A DNA stretch of 7,160 nucleotides from Gammaproteobacteria bacterium. GTDB lineage: Bacteria; Pseudomonadota; Gammaproteobacteria; Chromatiales; Chromatiaceae. Where the stretch lies: assembly GCA_019136395.1 (NCBI GenBank), contig JAGVUH010000519.1, positions 1 to 7,160 of the forward strand, given 5' to 3'. Below are positions 1 to 7,160 of this stretch, piece after piece. Both the position numbers and the translations under genes were made by a program. Under the pieces are notes generated by a model. That model ran no database searches, was not told the DNA's origin, and saw nothing but the letters and a program-made list of their open reading frames with translations. Position 1 is the first letter of the stretch; each line of letters begins with the position of its first letter.

Positions 1-1059
1 TCACCCCTGGCCGGATGCCCCCCACCAGGTCGCCTGGGTCGATTTGACGCCCGCCTCGATGCCCAGCAGGCGCTGGATGCGTTTGACGTAGGCCTGGGTC
101 TCGGGATAGGGCGGTACGCCGCCGTGCCGGGCCACCGCCTGCTCGCCGGCGTTGTAGCCGGCCAGGGCCAGTTCCAGGTCGCCCTCGAAGTGATCCAGCA
201 ACCAGCGCAGATAGGCCATGCCGCCCTTGAGGTTCTGCACCGGGTCCCAGACGTTGGTGACGCCGAAGCGGTCGGCCGTGGCGGGGATGAGCTGCATCAG
301 CCCCTGGGCATTCTTGGGGGAGCGCGCCTCGACGTTGAAGTTGGACTCGGTCTTGATGACCGCCAGAACCAGGTCGGGGTCGAGGCGATAGTCGGGGGCC
401 AGGCGCTCGACCAGGGCGATGATGTCGGCGGCGCCGATATCCCGCAGGCGGGGTCCCTCTGCATCGGGGGTAGAGGACGGCTGAGCGGTCTCGGGCGCGG
501 CCGGGGGACGGAGATCGGCGATGCGCCGGGCGACCATGTCCGCGCGCATGACACAGGGTGGCTCCGCTTCCAGGTCCAGCCCCTGGGCCTTCAGGCTCGC
601 AAGGACCTCGTCGCGCTTGCCCAGGCGCCCGCTGACATAGAGCCAGCCCAGGTGATACCGGGCCTCGGCATGGGCGAGTTGGGCCGCCGCGCAGTAGCGG
701 TCGATGGCGCGATCCAGGTCCTGCGGGGCGCCGACGCCATTCTCGAAGCGCTGGCCGGCGGTCATCAACTCTTCCGGCGGGACCTTGGGGAGGGCTGGGC
801 TGGGGGGGGCTGAGCCAGGAAGGTCTTCCGGCTCACTGGATTCCAGCTTCTGGGTAGCATCCGTCACCTGGTCGGGCTCAGGGACCTGGGCCGCGGCGGG
901 ACTGGTGACGGTCGGCCCGAGCTGCGGGGCATCCTCAATCACCGGGGTATCTGCCCAAGCCCAGGAGGAGGTGACACCGGCACACGCCAACAGCAGCAAG
1001 GTGAGGGAAAACCGCGACGGGAGCGGATCAAGGCCTGGGGGAGGAATTATTACGTTCAT
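1..1059 (-). CDS. Exported lytic transglycosylase, family 1 (SLT/GH23 domain)
   Basis: A 352-residue protein, complete at both ends. It should cleave peptidoglycan glycan strands in the periplasm with formation of 1,6-anhydro-muropeptides, as known for the SLT family. The N-terminus is an export signal: R16 is followed by a hydrophobic LTLLLLACAG run and an AWA (34-36) signal-peptidase I site. The LLAC at 23-26 could instead act as a weak lipobox. Residues about 37-95 are a Pro/Ala/Glu-rich linker. Residues about 97-160 look like Sel1/TPR-type helical repeats (AGQRFENGVG, EARYHLGWLYVSG). The SLT domain spans about 211-334, with the catalytic Glu in KTESNF (E238), GLMQLIP (253-259), AGYNAG (300-305) and a PYPETQAYV end motif. 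An AGGGC-type ribosome site (GAGGG, 4 nt before ATG) supports the start. The gene diverges from the DUF2934 gene. The family is clear, but I cannot assign it to a named E. coli enzyme. Confidence 0.9.
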   Translation of the reverse strand: MNVIIPPPGLDPLPSRFSLTLLLLACAGVTSSWAWADTPVIEDAPQLGPTVTSPAAAQVPEPDQVTDATQKLESSEPEDLPGSAPPSPALPKVPPEELMTAGQRFENGVGAPQDLDRAIDRYCAAAQLAHAEARYHLGWLYVSGRLGKRDEVLASLKAQGLDLEAEPPCVMRADMVARRIADLRPPAAPETAQPSSTPDAEGPRLRDIGAADIIALVERLAPDYRLDPDLVLAVIKTESNFNVEARSPKNAQGLMQLIPATADRFGVTNVWDPVQNLKGGMAYLRWLLDHFEGDLELALAGYNAGEQAVARHGGVPPYPETQAYVKRIQRLLGIEAGVKSTQATWWGASGQG

Positions 1060-1284
1060 TCAGCCCTCGTCAGAATGTCCACCGTTCAGGAGTTCCCGGT
1101 CCGGCGATCGTGCCCGCGCCACGCCAGAGCGTCAGGCTGAAAATTAAGCACGCCAAGGTTTCGGTTGCCATCATCCCGGCATTATCATTGTCCCTAAGCA
1201 TTACCCATCTTCCACGATTATCAAGCTGTCGGCAGCGACGGATTGAGACCGGTGTAACCTGCCCGAGGAGGCGTCTGATCAGCC
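1060..1284. promoter_or_regulatory. Divergent intergenic region, presumed to carry two promoters
   Basis: This 225-bp spacer lies between two divergently transcribed genes, so both 5' signals are expected here. Roughly 1140-1225 is clearly more AT-rich than the surrounding genes. On the minus strand there are two copies of GATAAT (1181-1186 and 1217-1222, one mismatch from the sigma-70 -10 consensus), but neither has a good -35 hexamer at 16-18 bp. On the plus strand TTGCCA (1165-1170) has no well-spaced -10. A purine-rich GAGGAGG at 1265-1271 is the likely ribosome site of the DUF2934 gene, 13 nt before its ATG. The promoter assignment is inference from layout only. Confidence 0.35.
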
Positions 1285-2091
1285 ATGGCCGATGAAAAAC
1301 CGATCATAACCAAGAAGACCGCCACGAAGAAGGTGCCCGCCGCCGGCACGACGTCCGGTGGCGCCAGCAAAAAGACCACGGGAACGGCGACGGGAACCCC
1401 CAGGGGAACGGCGAAGGCGGCCCAACCCGCCCCCGTGACCAAAAAGACCACGCCGGCCCGCAAGACCGTGGCGCGCCCAGCGGCCACCAAGGTGCCCGCC
1501 AGTCCGGTGCCGTCAGCCACCACCGCCGCCCCCGTGAGCCCCCCACCCGCGGCCACCCCCAAGTCATCCCCCCCGGTGAGCCCGCCACCCGCCGCCACCC
1601 GCAAGTCTCCCGCCTCCGCGGCGGACACGCGCGCCGTCACTGCTCCGACCCCGGCCGCGACGACCCCGCCAGCCATGCCGCCGGCCGCCACCCCGGCGCC
1701 GGCCCCGACCCGGATATCGGCCTCTGGCGCCTCGGCCGTGGCCGCCGCATCGACCCCCGCGGCCACCGCGCCGGCGGTTGCTCCAGCAACCGTGCCCGCG
1801 AACACTCCAGCGTCCGCACCGGCGGTGACGCGGGGGACCGCATCCGCCGAAACGCCCGCGGCCAGCCCGGCGCAACCTCTGCCCAAGGCCCCGGCGCCAA
1901 GCTCAGTGACCCCGTCCCCGGTCCCCAGCCGCCCCCGGCGGGTCAATCCCGCCGAGCGCGAGGCCATGATCCGCGAGGCCGCCTATTACCTCGCCGAAAA
2001 GCGCAACTTCGATCCCCGCTTCGACCAGGAGAACTGGCTGGAGGCCACTCGGGAGATCGATGCCCTGCTTGCCGAGCGCGGCCAGATCTGA
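1285..2091 (+). CDS. Histone-H1-like Ala/Pro/Lys-rich protein with C-terminal DUF2934 domain
   Basis: A 268-residue protein, and the only plus-strand gene in the window. Residues 1-60 are Lys/Thr-rich with short H1-like motifs (TKKTATKKVP, VTKKTTPARKT). Residues about 61-217 are almost only Ala, Pro, Thr, Ser and Val, including a tandem 14-residue repeat. The last 50 residues (about 219-268) form a compact amphipathic segment: EREAMIREAAYYLAEKR, then FD, then NWLEATREIDALL. This matches the DUF2934 pattern of helix - aromatic/LAE - W-LEA-REI. DUF2934 has no established biochemical function. The basic, disordered N-terminus suggests binding to DNA or another polyanion, by analogy with AlgP/H1-like bacterial proteins, but this is inference. 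There is no signal peptide or membrane segment, so it should be cytoplasmic. The start is set by the first ATG after GAGGAGG. It is not obviously linked to the neighbouring genes. Confidence 0.85.
   Translation: MADEKPIITKKTATKKVPAAGTTSGGASKKTTGTATGTPRGTAKAAQPAPVTKKTTPARKTVARPAATKVPASPVPSATTAAPVSPPPAATPKSSPPVSPPPAATRKSPASAADTRAVTAPTPAATTPPAMPPAATPAPAPTRISASGASAVAAASTPAATAPAVAPATVPANTPASAPAVTRGTASAETPAASPAQPLPKAPAPSSVTPSPVPSRPRRVNPAEREAMIREAAYYLAEKRNFDPRFDQENWLEATREIDALLAERGQI
1531..1611 (+). repeat. Imperfect 42-bp tandem repeat inside the DUF2934 gene
   Basis: Two adjacent copies (1531-1572 and 1573-1611, the second cut short) encode PVSPPPAATPKSS followed by PVSPPPAATRKSP. They differ mostly at third positions and one Pro/Arg codon, which suggests an older duplication kept as protein sequence. 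Such coding repeats could change in copy number by slippage or recombination. Confidence 0.7.
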
Positions 2092-2152
2092 GGGCATCCC
2101 GACGGGGACTGCCAGGTCAGCGGACGAGCTGTCATGGGTTCACGCTAACCGT

Positions 2153-2167
2153 CGCGGGCCCGCGGGC
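2153..2167. repeat. GC-only nested palindromes in the convergent spacer
   Basis: CGCGGGCCCGCG (2153-2164) is a perfect 12-bp palindrome. It overlaps GCCCGCGGGC (2158-2167), a perfect 10-bp palindrome. The pair lies in the 161-bp non-coding spacer (2092-2252) where the DUF2934 gene and the TatD gene converge. A 5-bp stem with a 6-nt loop (GAGCG, 2200-2204, with CGCTC, 2211-2215) follows. Neither is followed by a T-tract on either strand, so I do not call an intrinsic terminator. The rest of the spacer shows no gene. Confidence 0.5.
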
Positions 2168-2252
2168 TACCAGGGCACTTCATAGCCCCGTAGACCATAG
2201 AGCGGGATCGCGCTCGTGAGATAAAGCCTATCCCCCCGTTGAGGCTAGCCCC

Positions 2253-2993
2253 TCAGGCCCCGTCAGCAAGGACGGCGGGCTGGAACAGGCGCCGGAAATT
2301 CTCCCCGGTGGCGGCGATGAGTTCCTCCTGGTCCAGACCACGCAGTTGGGCGATACAGTCGGCGACATGGATGACGTGCCGGGGCTCGTTGGGGCGCCCG
2401 CGATGGGGGACCGGGGTGAGGTAGGGGCTGTCGGTCTCGATCAGCAGGCGGTCCACGATCCCGGAAAAGCTGATGTAGAAGCCCAGGTCCAGGGCCTGCC
2501 GGGCCATATCCCAGTCCTCGGTGAAGCAGTGCAGCACCCCGCCCACCGCTTGGGCGCCCTCCTCGCGCAGCAGGCGCAGGGTGTCGGCCCGGGCCTCCCG
2601 AGTGTGGATGATCAGGGGCTTGCCACAGGCGCAGGCGGCGGCGATGTGGTGGCGAAAGCGCTGGTGCTGCCAGGCCAGGTCGCCCTCGCTGCGGTAATAG
2701 TCCAGACCGGTCTCGCCGATGGCGACATTGCGCGGGTCCGCCGCCAGCGCCACCAGTTCGTCCGGCTCCGGCTCCCGGCGGTTGACCTCGTTGGGGTGGA
2801 CGCCGACCGAGACCGAGACCTGGGGGTAGGGGTCCACCAGGGCGCGCATCTTGGGGTAATGCTCCAGGTCGATGGCCACGCAGAGTAGGTGGCCCACCCC
2901 GCTGGCCAGGGTCGCGGTCATGAAGGCGTCGAAGTCCTTGTCATAGGCCTTGAGGCTGACGCGGTCGAGATGGCAATGGGAATCCACAAGCAT
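2253..2993 (-). CDS. ycfH: TatD family metal-dependent hydrolase (YcfH type), core deletion
   Basis: A TatD-family TIM-barrel deoxyribonuclease/hydrolase of 246 residues, last gene of the cluster. All usual metal-site residues are visible: HCH (H6, H8), E94 in GETGLDYY, H130 in IIHTRE, H155 in LHCF and D188 in ETDSPYL. It ends with the typical NFRRLF segment. The ATG at 2993 is preferred over an in-frame GTG at 3011 because AGAGAG lies 7 nt upstream and the family starts with MLVDSHCHLD. The oddity is that SFSGIV (175-180) runs directly into DRLLIETD (181-188). In relatives such as E. coli YcfH, about 17 residues (TFRNAE... to ...VPL) lie between them. That accounts for most of the shortfall against the usual 260-265 residues. 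The reading frame is open throughout. Activity of this shortened form is uncertain. Family assignment is secure. Confidence 0.92.
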   Translation of the reverse strand: MLVDSHCHLDRVSLKAYDKDFDAFMTATLASGVGHLLCVAIDLEHYPKMRALVDPYPQVSVSVGVHPNEVNRREPEPDELVALAADPRNVAIGETGLDYYRSEGDLAWQHQRFRHHIAAACACGKPLIIHTREARADTLRLLREEGAQAVGGVLHCFTEDWDMARQALDLGFYISFSGIVDRLLIETDSPYLTPVPHRGRPNEPRHVIHVADCIAQLRGLDQEELIAATGENFRRLFQPAVLADGA

Positions 2994-3000
2994 GGCGTTT

Positions 3001-3006
3001 CTCTCT
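3001..3006 (-). promoter_or_regulatory. Ribosome binding site deciding the TatD start
   Basis: On the minus strand AGAGAG sits 7 nt before the ATG at 2991-2993. The alternative GTG at 3009-3011 has a purine tract (AGAGG) directly abutting it, which is too close to serve. This supports the ATG start. Confidence 0.6.
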
Positions 3007-3029
3007 TTCACCTCTGAGGTTATGGTGCT

Positions 3030-3057
3030 ACCTGGCGCGACGAGGGATAGCGCCGGT
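3030..3057 (-). other. Stem-loop between pilZ and the TatD gene
   Basis: GGCGC (3034-3038) pairs with GCGCC (3050-3054) around an 11-nt loop. ACC (3030-3032) pairs with GGT (3055-3057) with one bulged base, giving an 8-bp bulged stem. It lies in the 83-bp spacer (3012-3094) between pilZ and the TatD gene. No U-tract follows it in the direction of transcription, so it is not a canonical terminator. It might stabilise or process the upstream mRNA, which is inference. Confidence 0.35.
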
Positions 3058-3094
3058 GGGCTCTCTGGCGGGGGATGACGGGGTGGAAGCGCCG

Positions 3095-3451
3095 CTACAT
3101 GGTCAGGGTCGGCCGGTCCGACTCCAGCATCCCGGCCAGCAGGGTCTCGATCTTGCGCCGCGCCGCCCCCTTGTCCTGGGTGCCGAACTGGATGCCGATC
3201 CCGACGACGCGGCCTCCCTCGGCACCGGGCGGGGTGACCCAGACGACCTTGCCGGCGATGGGCAGGCTCTCGGGATCATCCAGGAGTTTGAGGACGAGGA
3301 AGATGTCGTCTCCCAACTCATAACGCCGGCTGTTGGCGATGAAGATGCCCCCATTCTGGATGAAGGGCATGTAGGCGGCATAGAGGGAGGCCTTGTCGGT
3401 AAAGGCGAAATTGAGGATGCGCGGGCGGCTTGCGGCGCTGACGGTGTCCAT
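3095..3451 (-). CDS. pilZ: Type IV pilus assembly protein PilZ
   Basis: A 118-residue single-domain protein, the same length as Pseudomonas PilZ. It carries the recognisable LYAAYMPFIQNGGIFI segment (23-38), YELGDDIFL, a beta-barrel motif PIAGKVVWVTP (about 64-74), GIGIQF and the conserved ending SDRPTLTM. In studied relatives this cytoplasmic protein works with the assembly ATPase PilB and the regulator FimX and is required for pilus production. The founding PilZ type does not bind cyclic-di-GMP, and no RxxxR plus D/NxSxxG pair is visible here, in agreement. It starts 20 bp after the holB stop with GAGG in that spacer, so it probably depends on the upstream promoter. The presence of pilZ suggests type IV pili or twitching in this organism, though no other pilus gene is in the window. 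Confidence 0.95.
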   Translation of the reverse strand: MDTVSAASRPRILNFAFTDKASLYAAYMPFIQNGGIFIANSRRYELGDDIFLVLKLLDDPESLPIAGKVVWVTPPGAEGGRVVGIGIQFGTQDKGAARRKIETLLAGMLESDRPTLTM

Positions 3452-3471
3452 GGGGGCTGGGGTCCTCGCGG

Positions 3472-4617
3472 TTACCGGGCCTGACTAGAGGATAGGCGTG
3501 AGGCTGAGACTGGGGATGAGGACGAGGGTGGGCGGCCGACGCTGACCGCCGGGGGCGGGGCCGAGGTCAGACGGGCCCAGTCCAGCAGCCAGGTCTCGTA
3601 GAGCAGGAGGCGATTGAGGTTGCTGGTGTCACCGCCCCCCGCCTGCCAGATCCGGCGCAGCAGGCGGTGCCCCGCGGCGGGCGCCACCCGGGCGGCCAGG
3701 GTCGTCAGGGCCGTCCGCTTGTCGCTGTTGATCAGCCGGGGGGTGGTTGTTGCCTGGGCCTGTCCTGCCCCCGCCGCTGCGGCCGGGGCTGGCCCCCGCG
3801 CGCCGGCGAGGCGCAGCAGGTCACTGAGCCAGCCGCTCAGCCAGTCCAGCAGGAGGGCGGGGTCCGCCTCGTTCCAGGCGGCGGCCTCGGCCAGGGGATC
3901 GCGCTGGCCCTGGGCCACGGCGACGAAGCCCGCGAACAGCTTGTCTCGCACGGCCAGCCGCTCCTTGTCCGCCAGTTCCAGGGCGCGCAGGGGGGCGCCA
4001 TGGGCCAGGTGCAGGAGGGTGGCGGCGTTCAGACCCCGAACCTGGGGGGTGAGCCAGGCCAGGGCGTCGGCCTCGGTAGGCAGGGCCAGGCGCAGGGCCT
4101 GGCAGCGGCTGCGAATGGTGGCGGTTAGACGGCTGGGCTGCTCGCTGACCAGGCACATGAGGGTGCTGGGGGCCGGCTCCTCCAGGGTCTTGAGCAGGGC
4201 GTTGGCGGCGGAGACGTTCATGCGGTGGGCCGGGTCGATGAGGATCAGCTTCCAGCCGCCGCGGTGAGCGGTCAGGCCCTCCGTCCCCGCCAGGGCGCGG
4301 ATGGCGTCGACCCGGATCTCCCCGGACTTGGTCTCCTCGTCGGGTCCCACCCGGACCAGGTCGGGATGTGTGCCGGCGGCCAGCAGGAGACAGTCTGGAC
4401 ACTGGCCACAGGCAAAGCCCCGGGCATCCGTCCGGGGACAGAGCAGCGACCGGGCCAGGGCCTCCACCAGCAGCCGCTTGCCGACCCCCAGGGGGCCGGT
4501 GAGCAGCAACGCATGCGGGAAGCGGTTGGCCCGCTGGGCCCCTTGCAAGGCCGACCAGGGCGAAAGGAGCCAGGGAGGGAGGCTCGGTGTCGCGGGGGAG
4601 GTTGGGGCGGCGGTCAT
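3472..4617 (-). CDS. holB: DNA polymerase III subunit delta' (clamp loader)
   Basis: A 381-residue AAA+ protein, delta' of the clamp-loader complex that places the beta sliding clamp on primed DNA. Visible features are PHALLLTGPLGVGKRLL (34-50), where the P-loop Lys is kept but the usual following Ser/Thr is Arg; the zinc-binding cysteines C60, C70, C73, C76; LILIDPAHRMN (124-134); ANALLKTLEEP (138-148); and the SRC motif with the arginine finger (170-172). The P-loop is expected to be weak or inactive for ATP, as in E. coli delta'. The protein is longer than E. coli delta' (334 residues). The extra length is an Ala/Gly-rich stretch at about 272-292 and a Pro/Ser-rich tail at 353-381. No strong ribosome site precedes the ATG. 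It lies after an unusual 143-bp gap from tmk, and pilZ follows closely. Confidence 0.94.
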   Translation of the reverse strand: MTAAPTSPATPSLPPWLLSPWSALQGAQRANRFPHALLLTGPLGVGKRLLVEALARSLLCPRTDARGFACGQCPDCLLLAAGTHPDLVRVGPDEETKSGEIRVDAIRALAGTEGLTAHRGGWKLILIDPAHRMNVSAANALLKTLEEPAPSTLMCLVSEQPSRLTATIRSRCQALRLALPTEADALAWLTPQVRGLNAATLLHLAHGAPLRALELADKERLAVRDKLFAGFVAVAQGQRDPLAEAAAWNEADPALLLDWLSGWLSDLLRLAGARGPAPAAAAGAGQAQATTTPRLINSDKRTALTTLAARVAPAAGHRLLRRIWQAGGGDTSNLNRLLLYETWLLDWARLTSAPPPAVSVGRPPSSSSPVSASRLSSSQAR

Positions 4618-4757
4618 GGCCCGGGGATCTGCCCTGGAGTGGTGACAAACCGTATGAGATGGTCGGTATCTCCCGGAGTGCCAGCATTCATGAGGGCACT
4701 CTCACGCCCTTGATGTTGATGGACGGAGACAGCCACCGAGGAATTGCCAGGGGACAT
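4614..4757 (-). CDS. Doubtful 47-codon ORF bridging tmk and holB
   Basis: This ORF is too short to be obvious. It starts with ATG 3 nt after the tmk stop and ends in a TGA that overlaps the holB ATG (ATGA). The product begins MSPGNSSVAVSVHQHQGRES and resembles nothing I know; it has no membrane segment or clear motif. A GGAG lies 10 nt before its ATG. Third codon positions are only moderately GC-rich, unlike the flanking real genes, which argues against a conserved protein. Its arrangement could still serve as a leader that couples translation to holB, whose own ribosome site is weak. I regard it as more likely non-coding than coding. Confidence 0.2.
   Translation of the reverse strand: MSPGNSSVAVSVHQHQGRESALMNAGTPGDTDHLIRFVTTPGQIPGP
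4676..4701 (-). other. Stem-loop in the tmk-holB gap
   Basis: A perfect 7-bp inverted repeat, GAGTGCC (4676-4682) and GGCACTC (4695-4701), with a 12-nt loop lies in the middle of the 143-bp spacer between tmk and holB. In the transcribed direction it is followed by CGGGAGATACC rather than a U-tract, so termination is unlikely. It could be an mRNA processing or stability element, or chance. Confidence 0.4.
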
Positions 4758-4760
4758 GCG

Positions 4761-6700
<1,940 letters not shown>

Positions 6701-6725
6701 GCCGGAGTTGGCGGTGGCCTGGGCC

Positions 6726-7160
6726 TCAGATGCGCCGGAAGACGAGGGAGCCGTTGGTGCCGCCGAAGCCGAAGGAGTTGCTGACCGCCACATCGATCTT
6801 CATCGGCCGGGCGACGTTGGGGACATAGTCCAGGTCACAGTCCGGATCGGGGGTGTCGTAATTGATGGTGGGCGGGGCCACCTGGTCGCGCATGGCGAGC
6901 AGGGTGAAGATGGCCTCGGCCCCCCCGGCGGCGCCGAGCATGTGGCCGGTCATGGACTTGGTGGAGCTGACCGCCAGCTTGTAGGCATGGTCGCCGAAGG
7001 CGCGCTTGATGCCCTTGGTCTCGGCGATGTCCCCGGCGGGGGTCGAGGTGCCATGGGCGTTGATATAGTCCACCTCCTCGAAATGGATGCCGGCCATCCG
7101 CAGGGCCAGGCGCATGCACTCGGCGGCGCCCTCGCCATCCTCCGAGGGGGCGGTCATGTG
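6726..7160 (-). CDS. fabF: Beta-ketoacyl-ACP synthase II, C-terminal third (partial)
   Basis: The last 144 codons of the condensing enzyme that elongates acyl-ACP with malonyl-ACP in type II fatty-acid synthesis. The gene runs off the right edge of the window, so the active-site Cys is not visible. The two catalytic histidines are present in [11 protein letters not shown] and [12 protein letters not shown], with the conserved Lys of SSTKSM. The end [15 protein letters not shown] is typical of FabF, and the alignment to E. coli FabF has no gaps. It is the most upstream visible gene of the minus-strand cluster and normally follows acpP, which would lie outside. The usual next gene pabC is absent, and mltG begins directly after or within its 3' end. 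Confidence 0.96.
   Translation of the reverse strand, partial: HMTAPSEDGEGAAECMRLALRMAGIHFEEVDYINAHGTSTPAGDIAETKGIKRAFGDHAYKLAVSSTKSMTGHMLGAAGGAEAIFTLLAMRDQVAPPTINYDTPDPDCDLDYVPNVARPMKIDVAVSNSFGFGGTNGSLVFRRI

Noticed and set aside
1165..1190. Possible plus-strand sigma-70 promoter starting at TTGCCA
   Set aside because: No -10-like hexamer lies at 16-18 bp. TATCAT occurs only 12 bp away, too close.
1221..1967. A 248-codon minus-strand open frame antisense to the DUF2934 gene
   Set aside because: Its Gly/Ala/Val-rich product is what the reverse complement of GCC/CCG-rich coding gives. It has no domain and overlaps a gene with a good ribosome site and a recognisable C-terminal domain.
2200..2215. 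Candidate intrinsic terminator GAGCG-loop-CGCTC
   Set aside because: The stem has only 5 bp and there is no T-tract on either side.
3095..3451. PilZ as a cyclic-di-GMP receptor
   Set aside because: The RxxxR and D/NxSxxG binding motifs are not visible, and the close resemblance is to the non-binding type IV pilus PilZ.
3821..4687. A 288-codon minus-strand frame overlapping holB in another frame
   Set aside because: The Pro/Arg/Gly-rich composition is typical of a wrong frame in high-GC coding sequence. holB shows all its family motifs in its own frame.

Overview
The window is ordinary high-GC proteobacterial chromosome. The gene order and the protein types point to a gammaproteobacterium. 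Purple sulfur bacteria (Chromatiales) would fit, but that placement is inferred from general protein character and is not proven. Nothing resembling a phage, insertion sequence, CRISPR array or toxin system was seen, and no tRNA or rRNA gene was recognised.

Right-hand two thirds (about 2253-7160): six genes, all on the minus strand, read from right to left as fabF (3' end only) - mltG - tmk - holB - pilZ - ycfH/TatD. This is the well-known fatty-acid / cell-wall / DNA-replication housekeeping cluster, with a type IV pilus gene (pilZ) between holB and the TatD gene as in Pseudomonas. The pabC gene that usually sits between fabF and mltG is not here. mltG and tmk overlap by an ATGA, and holB-pilZ spacing is short, so co-transcription is likely. 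tmk and holB are separated by an unusual 143-bp gap that holds a short stem-loop and a possible 47-codon ORF.

Left-hand third: a plus-strand gene (1285-2091) encodes a long Ala/Pro/Lys/Thr-rich, histone-H1-like low-complexity protein with a C-terminal DUF2934 module. It converges on the TatD gene across a 161-bp spacer with a GC palindrome and no convincing terminator. A minus-strand gene (1-1059) encodes an exported family-1 lytic transglycosylase. It diverges from the DUF2934 gene across a 225-bp, comparatively AT-rich spacer that must hold both 5' ends.

The functional theme is growth: fatty-acid elongation (FabF), glycan-strand cleavage in the periplasm (MltG and the SLT enzyme), dTTP supply (Tmk), clamp loading (HolB), pilus assembly (PilZ) and a TatD nuclease. 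The most noteworthy oddities are two apparent in-frame losses in conserved cores: about 17 residues in TatD, just before its last metal ligand, and about 4 residues in MltG at the usual GLPP motif. Others are the long low-complexity C-terminal tail of MltG, the tmk-holB gap, and the missing pabC. I did not find a convincing undescribed system.
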